Shown here piece by piece: positions 11,239-22,407 of a stretch of 64,000 bases of DNA. The notes beneath the pieces were generated by a model. That model did not search any database, was not told the DNA's origin, and saw only the letters and a program-made list of their open reading frames with translations. The stretch is taken from NCBI GenBank assembly GCA_947179155.2, contig OX359267.1:43166292-43230291 (forward strand), written 5' to 3'. This stretch comes from Hedera helix. Its lineage: Eukaryota; Streptophyta; Magnoliopsida; Apiales; Araliaceae. The position numbers and the translations under genes were made by a program. Each line of letters begins with the position of its first letter. The first letter of the stretch is position 1.

Positions 11239-11634
11239 CTACTCCTGTACTGTTAGCTCTGTGTTCTCGCCAGAGAACTGGTAAGCCGCATCCCTATACT
11301 GATCATCCATGTGCTGGTGGGTCAGATTCTGCTCCTCTAGATGCTGGACCCTTGCCTCCAGCCCCTCGTTCCTATCGGTCAGTCCCTCTATGATGTCAGC
11401 GACAGTGGTGCCCATGCCATCAGCTGACTCCTCCTCCTCAGACTCCTCTGACTCGGCCTCATCCTTACTGTAACGTCTCATGACTCCGCCCCAGACGGGC
11501 TCCACGCGATCCCCCTCCTCAGGATCTGACTTTGGCTCCTCTACAGGTGCAGCCACCAGCGGTTGTGCAGTATCCATATGGATATCAATATAGTCCTCCT
11601 CAGCAGTGCGACTCGACTGTCCGATTTCTGCCAT
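11239..11634 (-). pseudogene. Element A leader ORF, N-terminal acidic part
   Basis: It starts MAEIGQSSRTAEEDYIDI at 11634, about 225 nt after the primer binding site and upstream of gag. It is strongly acidic (KDEAESEESEEEESADG) and then heptad-like (LEARVQHLEEQNLTHQH). The frame ends at a TAG (11239-11241) in a short duplicated context (GTACAGGAGTA occurs twice, 26 nt apart). The other frame continues with matching coiled-coil sequence, so the intact ancestor probably encoded about 285 residues. No gag, protease or zinc motif is present. The function is unknown. Ogre-type gypsy elements are known to carry an ORF upstream of gag, but homology to those is not shown here. Confidence 0.55.
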
Positions 11635-11857
11635 CCTATATCATAAAAAAATAACACACGTTAGTACAGCAATAAAATATATTCATTGATGAAATGAAAT
11701 GATATTTTATCATGTACATCTCGGCTCGATGGATTTTCTCAATCCATCTCCAAAAATACACAACATGATAAATCTCCTCGATTCATCTCCTAAAGCACTC
11801 GATATGAGTTTTATACTAAGGTTATAACTTAGGTTTCGCAAATCCTAACGTTTCTAA

Positions 11858-11876
11858 CCTACAGCTCTGATACCAA
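11858..11876 (-). other. Primer binding site of element A
   Basis: On the minus strand the sequence 2 nt inside the LTR reads TGGTATCAGAGCTGTAGG. The first 12 bases are the usual plant complement of the initiator tRNA-Met 3' end. This fixes the LTR at 11879 as the 5' LTR of a minus-strand element. Confidence 0.85.
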
Positions 11877-13184
11877 CCTGTGACGACCCCAAATCCGGGT
11901 TCCATAACCTCGAGTTTGGTTCTCACTATTCAACACGTTACTAACAATTAAATACATACATTGCATTTAAATATCGCGGAATAATACATATTGGTTCCCT
12001 TACAAAAAGGTTACAATACCAGGGTCTATTAACCTTAACATAAACAGTTCCTATCATAAGGAATTACAAAAGGTTTAACAACAGTAAACACAAATTTAAG
12101 CATCTAATTAGCATGCATAAACTAACTTAAGCTCTGGCATTTCCTTTTCCCTTATCCTTCATTGAGCAATCAGGATTATCTGAAAAATGGTTCATGATAT
12201 AGCAAGAATGAGCAACTAGTTTGCTCAGCAAGTTTAGAACAATCATATAGATTTAATATATCATGAATAAATGGGAAATGTCATCAGTGATTCAACAATA
12301 GATATAACAATTGTGAATAAAACAGGATTCAAATTTTAATAAACAGAATATTTGAATCTTAAAATGCTGAGTGGTCACTAAGGACCCTGAACTAACTAGG
12401 GTATAATAGAGTTTCCTCTGACCCTTTGAGTTGTTTGGTTTTCAAGGGGATCAGCCTATTCAACCCGCTGTATATGCATTACATTTAGTCACTGGCGCCC
12501 AAAGTCGGTTTCCCGACACAAAATCCCCTAATTTAGGGTTGTTCAATTCTCAGACTTAATATAAGAAATCAGCACCCAGCAATGGTTTGGATAAGCTTTT
12601 AAAAGTATTCAAGTATTGAATTTATAAACGTAATGTCTAGCTGAACTATTAGCTTTTGACATTTTTAATACAGTTCATGAATCAAGAACTAATAAGCTTC
12701 AAGTGCACTAAGTGCGATTTTATAAACAATATGGATGTGGGATAATTTTAAATAATTAAACCACTTCAAGCTTTGACAATAAATACAAGTATAGAAACTT
12801 GTTCAACAATAAATGAGTAGGGTTATAGAACTTGCCTGTCTGCTCAGCTACAATAAATGTCTAGCTTTAACTAACTTGCTTTGAAAGACCTAACATTGAT
12901 AAAGTCGGTCTAATAATTAGTACGGCGTATTTGCATAACTATACGCTTAATAATGAACTTATTTACCACACCTAAGTACTAACACATAATTTACATTAGT
13001 CAAAACAATATTATTAACCTTATAGACCCTTAATCATTTTAGGTTAATAATTTAATAAGTTAGAAAATATTTTTCTTAAGTGTTGGACACTTATTAAACC
13101 CTTAAACAACTTATTATAATTGTTTAATTAAATCATAATTAAATTCAATTTATTTTATTAACTCAATCTCTATTTAATTACTAT

Positions 13185-13770
13185 TTAATCTTGATTAAAT
13201 AGAAATTAATTAATTAACTCTAGTTATTATTTAAAATAAATAATAACTAATTGTACTTACTTATTATTTAATAATAATTAAATAATAAATAATTATTGAC
13301 TTAAGTTTAACCTTTTTTTTAATTTAATATTAATCAACCAATAATTAACTAAGTAATTAACCTTACTTATTATTTAATTTAAAGAAATTAAATAATAGTT
13401 TACTAATTTTAATCCTCTTTAATTATTATTTAATGTCAATTAAATAATAATTAATTATTTAAATAAATTTTAATTATTATTTAAGGTTAAATAATAATCA
13501 ATTCATTCTTATTTATTATTTAAATTAAATAATAAAATATTAATCTAATAACTTAATTTCCATTAATCGTTATTTAATGCTAATTAAATAATAATTAATT
13601 ACTTAATTATCCTTATTTATTATTTAATAATATTTAAATAATAAATAATTAATTTATAAATGTTATGTCTCTTTACTTATTATTTAATAGGAATTAAATA
13701 ATAATTACTAATTTATTACCTTTATTTATTATTAACATTTAAAATAATAAATAAATAATAAATTTATTTA
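13185..13770. repeat. AT-rich hairpin array (copy in A right LTR)
   Basis: Consecutive inverted repeats with an ATTATTTAA/TTAAATAAT stem and variable 2-8 nt loops. It is the counterpart of 3160-3740 and nearly identical to it. Confidence 0.8.
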
Positions 13771-14066
13771 ACTTAACCATGGTTTAGCTAACTAGATTAA
13801 TATTTAAAATATTTAAATATTAAACTTAATGAAAAATAACCTCTCCAGTATTATTTTGTATTATTATTATTTTTGTTATAAATTTAAATTAATTTTCAAA
13901 TATTTAAATTAATTAAAATTTACCCGAATGGCATTTTCGTAATAAGTTGAAAAACCGGACCGATGGCAATTCTGTAATTAAGTTGAAAACTGATCCGAGG
14001 GCAGAAACGTAATTTTACCAAGAAAACACGGAGGGGCATAAATGTAATTTCGCCGAAAAAATTACT

Positions 14067-14200
14067 ACCGCGCATTGCGCGTGTTACAAAATTTTACGGC
14101 CCAAAACGCTGTCGTTTTGTAACCCCGAATGCTGGCTTCCGCGCGTAACGCGCGGAGTAAAATTTCCTTCTGCCAAACGACGCCGTTTTGGCTCCGCGTT
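14067..14200. repeat. GC-rich palindrome cluster in A right LTR
   Basis: A GC island in an AT-rich LTR. It has CCGCGCATTGCGCG, the inverted repeat CAAAACG-CTGT-CGTTTTG, the self-complementary CCGCGCGTAACGCGCGG and GCCAAACGACGCCGTTTTGG. The matching block in LTR F is 17803-17975. Confidence 0.75.
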
Positions 14201-15228
14201 TTCTCGGTGAACAGTGGTCGCCAGCCCCTTTTTTTTTATTTCCAGCAGAATGTGAACAGTGCATTTTTAACAAAAATTATACCTTTAATAAATCTTTAAC
14301 TTCACAATAAAAATCCAAAAAATTTACCAATCACCTTATATTAATTTATAACATGAACAAATTAATTTTTCATGATTTAATGACATATTTTTTTATAAAA
14401 AAATTTTACATCACATAAACTACTATAAATCATAACTTTTTGTGTACAACTCCATTTTGAGTGATTCAAACTTTGTTTTTCTCATGATTTAATGTTCTAT
14501 AATATTAGAACATCAAACCTAAGTTTTATAAAAATATTTTTGGACATAAATTCCAAAACTTGTTTACACACTATTAAACACATATTTTAGCATATAAAAT
14601 ATACCAAAATACAAACCAAACATATTAAACTCAAGCATGGCATAAACATTACAACTACACATTAATAACTATATTAACATGTTTATACTAACATGATGAT
14701 TTATTTAATTTAAAAATAAAACTTCATTTAAAATAGTCATTACCTTGATTTAATGGCTATTCTCCTTTTTCTTCCAAAATAAGTTGTGAAGGAAGATGAC
14801 ATGAACCAAGACTCCTTCTCTTCTCTTAGTATTTTGCTCTCAAATTTTCTCACACTATCAAATGCTCTCTAGCTCTCTCTTTTGGGACTTGGAGAAAATA
14901 ATGAAATGAAATATACCAATTTCAAGTATACTTTCAATTTTGATAGATACATAATATATCTAATAATTTTAGCCCATCATGCACCTATTGAATACTTACA
15001 CAAGTTAACCACATTAGGTGAAAAGAAGCATGGTGCCCATGTACAAAAAAAAATCAATACAAGCAATCCTTTAATTAAATAAATAAGAAAATAAACTAAA
15101 ATAAAAGCAACATCACTTTTCTCTCTCCAATACCAACATGGTCGGCTGATGTGTGTGTCATTTGTCCCAAAATAATTGTCCTAAGTCACCTTTTAATTAA
15201 TTAATAAGTTATTTAATTGTTTTTCCAA

Positions 15229-15350
15229 GTGGGCCAATTATTGGGCTTTATTTAAAATACCAATTGGGCTTCTATTAAATTGTTTGGGCTACTAATTTGT
15301 CAAACTTTATTATTCTCCACTTGGGCTACTAATTGACCCATGTTGGGCTA
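15229..15350. promoter_or_regulatory. Cluster of TGGGCY motifs in A LTR U3
   Basis: Six TGGGCC/TGGGCT sites, all in the same orientation on the plus strand, lie within about 120 bp in the presumed U3. TGGGCY is the plant site II element recognised by TCP factors in many promoters. LTR F has a comparable cluster at 19017-19205 even though the surrounding U3 sequence has diverged. A regulatory role is inferred. Confidence 0.4.
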
Positions 15351-16959
15351 ATTTAATAATGTATACATTAATTATTCAATCCATGATTAAATAAATAAAT
15401 AGGTTGAATAAATAATTAAATATTTTAACCCATAAGTATTAAATTACTAAATGGACTAATAAATATTATTATTAATATTTCACATTATTTACATTAATTA
15501 ATAATCATATTAATTAATTTATTATATTTAATTCACTCATTATATTCAATTTAATTGAATATTTAATTAATAGGAAACTTATCAATTATTTTGATATTAA
15601 AACTTTAGGGTTTGTTCACTAATTTAATAACATATTAGTGACCCTCTTTGTGACGACCCCAAATCCGGGTTCTTTAACCTCGGGTTTGGTTCTCACTGTA
15701 CAATACTTAACAACAATGAAATACATATATTGTATTCAAACTACGCGGAATAATACAAAAGGTTCCTTATATAAAGGCTACACTTCCCAAGGTCTATTAA
15801 CCTTAAATTGTAACATTACATATCTTAAGGGAAATACAAAAGATTTACAACAGTAATTACATAACCGCAATTTAAACTAGCATGTAATTACTACAACTAA
15901 GCATTCGCTTTCCCCTTGCCTTTGTTCGATTTAGAGCTTTCGGGATTGGCTGAAATATAGTCATGATATAGCAAGAATGAGCAACTAAATGGCTCAGCAA
16001 GTTTATAAATAACAATCATACGATATATCATGATGAAGGGAAATAACTTCAAGGTTTCAACAATAGCAATTGTGAAAGATAACAAGAATCAATGTTCAAT
16101 AAAAGAAGGAATTGACTCTTTACTGCTGAGTGGTCTTTAATGACCATGAACTGCTACTAAGGTAGAACAGACATACAATGTCTGACTCCTTGTTAAAATA
16201 ACGGGACACTTGAGGGGATCAGTCCTCTCATGTCCTATGTATATGCATCACATTTAGTTTTCTTGCGCGCTGTCGGGTCTCCGACAAATAAAAATCCCCT
16301 TTAACTAGGGTTGTTCTATCTCAGTCTTACTGTAAGAATCCGCACCAACCAATGGTTTGGATAAGCTTTTATAATATTCAATTAAATGAATTTAACATGC
16401 ATTTGTCTAGCCGAAACAATTAGCTTAGACGTTCTTAGACAGTTTGCAAAAGCACTATGTGCGAATACAATAATCAATAATGATGTGAAGTAATTTTTGA
16501 TAATTAATTCACTCAAAGGTCTGTCAAGTAACTACGGGTGTAGAATACTTGCTCAACAATAATTGAAATGTAAATACGGTTGAAAAATATCTACAACAAT
16601 AAATACAAGTTTAAGGGTAGAAAACTTGCCTGTCTGCACAGCTACAATAAATGTCTAGCTTTAACTACTTGCTTTGAAAGACCTAACATTAATAAAGTCG
16701 GTCTAATAATTAGCACGGCGTATTTGCATAACTATACGCTTGATAATGAACTTATTTACCACACATAAGTACTAACACATAATTTACATTAGTCAAAACA
16801 ATATTATTAACCTTATAAACCCTTAATCATATTAGATTAATAATTTCATAAGTTAGAAAATATTTTTCTTAAGTGTTGGACACTTATTAAACCTTTAAAC
16901 AACTTATTATAATTGTTTAATTAAATTCAATTTATTTTATTAACTCAATCTCTTTTTAA

Positions 16960-17530
16960 TTACTATTTAATATTGATTAAATAGAAATTAATTAATTAAC
17001 TCTAGTTATTATTTAAAATAATTAATAACTAATTGTACTTACTTATTATTTAATTATAATTAAATAATAAATAATTATTAACTTAGTTTTAACCTTCTTT
17101 AATTTAATGTTAATCAACCAATAATTAACCAAGTAATTAACCTTACCTATTATTTAAGGAAATTAAATAATAGTTTACTAATCTTAATCCTCTTTAATTA
17201 TTATTTAATGTCAATTAAATAATAATTAATTATTTAATTAATTTTAATTATTATTTAAGGTTAAATAATAATCAAATCATTCTTATTTATTATTTAAATT
17301 AAATAATAAATTATTACTCTAATAACTTAATTTCCATTAATCGTTATTTAATGTTAATTAAATAATAATTAATTACCTAATTATCCTTATTTATTATTTA
17401 ATAATATTTAAATAATAAATAATAAATTTATAAATTTTATCTCTCTTTAAGTATTATTTAATGGGCATTAAATAATAAATGCTAATTTATCATCTTTATT
17501 TATTATTAACATTTAAAATAATAAACAAAT
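16960..17530. repeat. AT-rich hairpin array (copy in LTR F)
   Basis: The third copy of the array. Stems are conserved relative to the A copies while loops and spacers differ, for example a changed loop near 17461. It lies about 1.1-1.7 kb downstream of the F TATA box in the direction of LTR transcription. Confidence 0.75.
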
Positions 17531-17802
17531 AATAAATTTATTTAACTTAACCATGGTTTAGCTAACTAGATTAATATTTAAAATATTTAAATATTAAACT
17601 TAATGAAAAATATCCTCCCCAATATTATTTTTGTATTATAATTATTTTTGTTATAATTTTAATTTAGTTTTTAAATATTTAAATTAATTAAATTTAACCC
17701 GAATGGCATTTCCGTAAATAAGTCGAAATCTGAACCGAGGGCAGAATGGTAATTCTGCCAAGAAAACACGGAGGGGCATTCTGGTAATTTCGCCGGAATT
17801 TT

Positions 17803-17975
17803 CCTACCGCGCATTGCGCGCGTTTCAGATTTTACGGCCCAAAACGGTGCCGTTTTGAGAAGCCGTAACCGGCTTCCGCGCATTGCGCGAAGGTTATTTT
17901 CTTTATGCGCCAAACGGCGTCGTTTGGCTCCGTGTCTGGCGGTGAATAGTGTGGCGCGCATTGCGCGGCCAGTGT
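17803..17975. repeat. GC-rich palindrome cluster in LTR F
   Basis: CGCGCATTGCGCG occurs three times. CAAAACGGTGCCGTTTTG and CCAAACGGCGTCGTTTGG are perfect or near-perfect 18-bp inverted repeats. The block is homologous to 14067-14200. Confidence 0.75.
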
Positions 17976-18693
17976 AATTTTTTTTTCTTCCAAGCAGAAT
18001 GTGAACAGTGCTCCGGTACACACATTTTAAATAAAAATATACCATCAAGTAAGCTTTAACTCCTCAATAAAAATCCAAAAAAATTACCACTCACCTTATA
18101 TTAATTTATAACATGAAAAAATTAATTTTTCATGATTTAATAACATATTTTTTTATAAAAATTTTTACATCACATAAACTACTATAAATCATAACTTTTT
18201 GTATATAACTCCATTTTGAGTGATTCAAACTTTGTTTTTCTCATGATTTAATGTTCTATAATATTAGAACATCAAACCTAAGTTTTATAAAAATATTTTT
18301 GGACATAAATTCCAAAACTTGGTTACACACTATTAAATACATATCTTAGCATATAAAATATACCAAAATACAAACCAAACATATTAAACTCAAGCATGAC
18401 ATAAATATTACAACTACACATTAATAACTATATTAACATGTTTATACTAACATGATGATTTATTTAATTTAAAAACAAACTACATTTAAAATAATCATTA
18501 CCTTGTTTTAATGGCTATCTTTCTTTTTCTTCCAAAATAGGTGATGAGGTTTGAAGGCATGAACCAAGAACTCCTTCTCCTCTCTTAGTATTTTGCTCTC
18601 AATATTTTCTCACACTCTCAAATGCTCACACTTTGCTCTCTAGAAAATTCTCTAGCAATGAACTAACCAACCTAGAACAGGTGTGGAGTGTTT

Positions 18694-18702
18694 CTTTTAT
18701 AG
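18694..18702 (-). promoter_or_regulatory. TATA box of LTR F
   Basis: CTATAAAAG on the minus strand, in a GGCTATAAAAG context like the GGCTATAAATAG of the plus-type LTRs. A pyrimidine-rich or CTCTC-rich stretch lies just upstream on the plus strand, matching the leader position. Confidence 0.5.
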
Positions 18703-20734
18703 CCATCTACTAACACACCATTAACTCACTAATTCATCTATGTTGGTCAAATTAAAGGCTAATCAAGCTTACTATTTGATGGATTGACATGGTGATTGAC
18801 TAGTTGATTGACTAGAGTTGTTGGCCAACTTTTATCTAGTGTAAAAGAGAAGCAATCTAGCAAATCAAGCAACATCAAGTGGGACCAAAAAAAAAATCAG
18901 CAAAATGGTATTTTCCATGTCATTTTTCCTTTATTTTTCTAGCTTTTAATGTGTATTTATGCATATACAAATATATCTATACATGGGTTCAATTGTTGAC
19001 CAATTTTGACTTCCTATTGGGCTCCATGTTGGACTTAGGAAATTAATATATTGGGCTCATCCATTGAATTGGTTTGGGCTCAATTTAATTAACACTTTGG
19101 GCTAGCATTTAAATAACTATGCTAACTTTAATTAAAATAAGCATTGGGCTTATTTAATTAATTATATGGGCTAGTAATTAAATTAATTACATGGGCTACT
19201 AGGTTAATATCTTGGACCTAGTTTAACAACTCATTTGGATTAAAAATATAATCCAATTAGATTTGCTTTAATTAATTATACCCTTGCTTTAATTCTTTAA
19301 TTAAATATATGCACGAACAAGTACATCTATTTTATTATCTAATGCACAATTTATTAGTACAAAAATTTTAAATTCATTGCTAATTATATATTAATTATAA
19401 TTACAATGTATAATGAAATTCGTGGTCATTACACCCTTTAATTAATTTTAGTAATTAATTACATAATTATTTAATCACATAATTAATTAATCACATAAAA
19501 ATATTTAAATAATCTCATAAAACTAACTCGTTGGAAATTAAATTAATAATTTAATTAATAAAGACGTGAAAATTCTAGGACATTACATATACCGGTTACC
19601 TATATATATATTACGTTAGCATAATAAGCATATATATAATATATTACTCCCAAGTCCCAGTTTAAAGTTTTGTTCTTTTCTTAAAAAAATATCTCATTCT
19701 CTCTCATCCTCTCCTCTGTCACATCACATACCCCAATCTGCCACTCCATCCATCTCTTAGATCTTTCCTCTCCATGACTCGTTTATCTTATTTGTAATTG
19801 CATGTGGGGATTTTCGGCACCGAATCTCCACTCTGATTAGTAATCTCATCGCCGGAGCAACCGTTACGTGGTGATGCACGACTATGGCAGTCTCGTTTAA
19901 TCTACTGGGGTTGTGATTACTACCTATGTGTAGCTTCTTAAAAATATTCTTCCTCGTTCCCACAGTCCACAACTTCCACAGAACAACCTCTCCCTAGATT
20001 TTCTCTCTCTATATCTACCACCTCCTTCATGGTGTTGAACATAATAGATAAGGCTTTGTTTGGATGTATAAATATTACAAGGAGTTAAGGCTTCGGTATA
20101 AAACAGGTGTTTACCGGAACCGTCCCGGCACCGTACCGGCTCACCGGTACGGGAAACCGGTTTAATCGGTACCGGTTTCGGTATCCTATTTTGAACGAAG
20201 TCGGTAATCGGTACGGGACGGTACGGGTCGATTCGGGACGGTAAATTACCGATGAACAGGCGTAACTATAACGCTGCATAGGTTGGCACTTGGCACTAGA
20301 CAAATGTGATAATCAAAAGGTAAATTCTCTACATTTGTTAGTGTATGTTTAAAAGTTTGAGATTATCATACAATAAAATTAATAAGAGTTAAAATTTGAT
20401 ATACGATAATGTATGCGCAAGTTGTTTTAATATTATAACACGTTATTAAAATAAAAATAATAATAATATTCAATATAAATACTTCATTAATAAAGTATCA
20501 TAATGCTAATATTACTTGTATATACATTGATAATATACAAAACTTTAATTTAATTAATAACTAGATACAATCTCGTGTGTTGCTGCGGGATTATTTATTT
20601 TATTAAATAAATATTTATAATTAAAAATTATTTCCAGAGTAATTTGGAATAAAGAATTAGTCTTTATTTATGGAGTGAATAAAATACATGTTTAGATCAA
20701 TCACCCATCATTTTGGGATAATATCAAATTAGAA

Positions 20735-21365
20735 TTATGGGATATAATATCAATTTGGAATTATTGTAATTTTGAGATATAATATCAGTTTAGATTTGTA
20801 TTTATGGGAAAATGTTATATTTTTTGTGTAATTAAGGAATTTTAAAAAAAAAATTATGCGTGAAATTTTTCTGTAAATAAAGTTCAAAAGCCCAATTATG
20901 AGATATTATTACATATTTTTTTGCCTGAGAATTATTTATAAATAAAAAATTTAAATTATTGGATAATATCATATATTTATGTGTCAGAGTTATCTGCAAA
21001 AATGAGATAATAAAACAATTCAAAAATCAAATTATTAGATAATATCAATTTGAAATTGCTGCAATTTAATATCAGTTTAGATTTGTATAAATGACATACT
21101 TATGGGACAATGTTATATTTTTTTGTATGAGTAAGGAATTAAAAAAAATTAAAAAAATAATGCGAGAAAATTATCTGTAAATAAAGTTTAAAAATCCAAT
21201 TATGGAATAATATTATATATTATTGTGGTTGAAAGTTATTTATAAATAAAAAATAAAAAATTCAAATTATTGGATAATATCAGATATTTATGTGTTAGAG
21301 TTATCTGCAAAAAAATAGATAATAAAACAATTCAAAAATTTAATTATTGGATAATATCAATTTGA
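20735..21365 (+). repeat. Imperfect tandem duplication, period about 310 bp
   Basis: Landmarks recur in the same order: ATAATATCAATTTG (about 20745, 21040, 21352), AATATCAGTTTAGATTTG (about 20782, 21072) and GAGTTATCTGCAAAAA (20987, 21298). Two full units plus the start of a third are present. Confidence 0.7.
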
Positions 21366-22398
21366 AATTGCTGCAATATTAAAACATAATCAAATAACAC
21401 AAATTTGAAGTTAAATTTATGGGAGAGGCAAAGCAAATGAATGTATAAACAATAGTAATAGAAGAATAAAAAAAATAATTAATCTTATTGTATAGTAAAA
21501 AATTATAAAAATAAAAAAATTGTGTGGTGTAATTTAAAATTAAAGTGTTAGTCACTATTTATAGTTCGAATAAAAAACGTGCTTACATTAATCACGCATG
21601 AATTTAGGATAATATTAATTTGAAATTACTTAAATTATGCAATATATTAATGTAATTAATGCTAGAAAAGTTAACTACTTAAAAGAGTGACACTTGACAT
21701 AATATGATGCCAATATAATGTATTTTAGTATGTATATATATAATAGATTGGTCCGTAATAAAAGCTAAATTTCTTCTACTTTATAGTAGATGGAGTATTG
21801 ACACTTTCTCCCAGGTTTCCAAGACTTCTAAAATTGAAATGTAATAATATAGATTGATAAAATAAAATTTTAAAAAAATTTAGCACTCCATTTTTTTTTA
21901 TCATTAATATTTAGTAAAGAATTCTATTTGCTTAAAAGATGTATTATCTATACCTATTACAATTGTACAAATGAATTCTAATATACTTATTTGATTTTTT
22001 AAGTTAATTTAAGATATTTTTAAAGTTTTTAGAAATTATAAATATTTGTTCCATATTATCAAACACTTTTAATTGTGTATAAATTTTTTAAACATTTGTA
22101 CTGCTCCTCGAATGAACATTGTATCACGTGCAGTTCACATTCCATCATTTATGCTTTATTGTATAAAATTAATTAAAATTTATTCTGCAGTGAAATTGAT
22201 TGATAGTATATAGGAGTATTCATCAATACCTATATATAATATGGAAATTTCAGCTCATGATTTATTAAAAATAATTTTGAACTTATTTGAATGATTAACC
22301 TTCTTATGATTGTTTGTTTATTGCAAATGTAATTAAGTTGATTCCTGATCAATAGTAGGTAAACTCGGATGGAATTGAGCTATCTTGGATAATCTGTA

Positions 22399-22407
22399 AT
22401 TTAATTC
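22399..22407 (+). repeat. Left target site duplication of the 910-bp MULE
   Basis: ATTTAATTC, identical to 23318-23326. The 9-bp length is typical of Mutator-like elements. Confidence 0.9.

Larger units (their letters stand above)
5984..11878 (-). mobile_element. Internal region of Ty3/gypsy element A (Tekay/Del-like), 3' truncated
   Basis: Reading on the minus strand, the order is primer binding site, a coiled-coil ORF (11634-10778), gag-protease (10425-8851), RT-RNase H (8850 to about 7400), integrase (to about 6500) and the post-integrase region (to 5984). This domain order is Ty3/gypsy. Long LTRs, the gag sequence and the tail residues (ILDRKE..VRNK) fit the chromodomain-bearing Tekay/Del group. 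The chromodomain, stop codon and polypurine tract are missing because LTR C joins at 5984. Clade assignment is by resemblance and would need a tree. Confidence 0.85.
11879..15618 (-). repeat. Right (5') LTR of element A
   Basis: It begins (plus strand) TGTGACGACCCC directly beside the primer binding site. The outer end is less sure: AAAACTTTAGGGTTTGTTCA (15599-15618) aligns with the termini of LTR F and LTR B, giving about 3740 bp. It is homologous to F over about 11879-14870 (F 15649-18640). It then diverges, as expected for a different U3. Components in plus-strand order are the U5/R part, AT-rich hairpin array (13185-13770), GC-rich palindromes (14067-14200) and a U3 with repeated TGGGCY motifs (15229-15350). 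No clear TATA box is seen where F has one. Confidence 0.75.
15649..19587 (-). repeat. A-type LTR F (probable solo LTR)
   Basis: It is bounded by TGTGACGACCCC (start) and CTAGGACATTACA (end), 3939 bp, TG..CA in both directions. It is homologous to A's right LTR through about 18640. No internal region is attached on either side. Flanking 5-mers are CTCTT on the left and TATAC on the right, so no target duplication is evident. This suggests recombination between different elements or a later deletion. It contains the hairpin array (16960-17530), the GC palindromes (17803-17975), a TATA box (18694-18702, minus) and a TGGGCY cluster (19017-19205). Confidence 0.75.
19588..22407. other. AT-rich intergenic spacer with minor repeats
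   Basis: No gene is seen. 20098-20260 has many overlapping CGGTACCGG/GGTACGGGA-like motifs, as in subterminal repeats of some plant DNA transposons. 20580-20610 reads like the GC-rich start motif (TCGTGTGTTGCTGCGGG) common in Helitron or MITE ends. About 20735-21365 is an imperfect tandem duplication with a period near 310 bp. The remainder is AT-rich. Confidence 0.5.

Noticed and set aside
17671..18048. 125-codon minus-strand ORF in LTR F
   Set aside because: It runs through the GC palindrome cluster; the apparent residues (repeats of AMR) come from CGCGCATTGCGCG words. The homologous region of A's LTR does not keep the frame.
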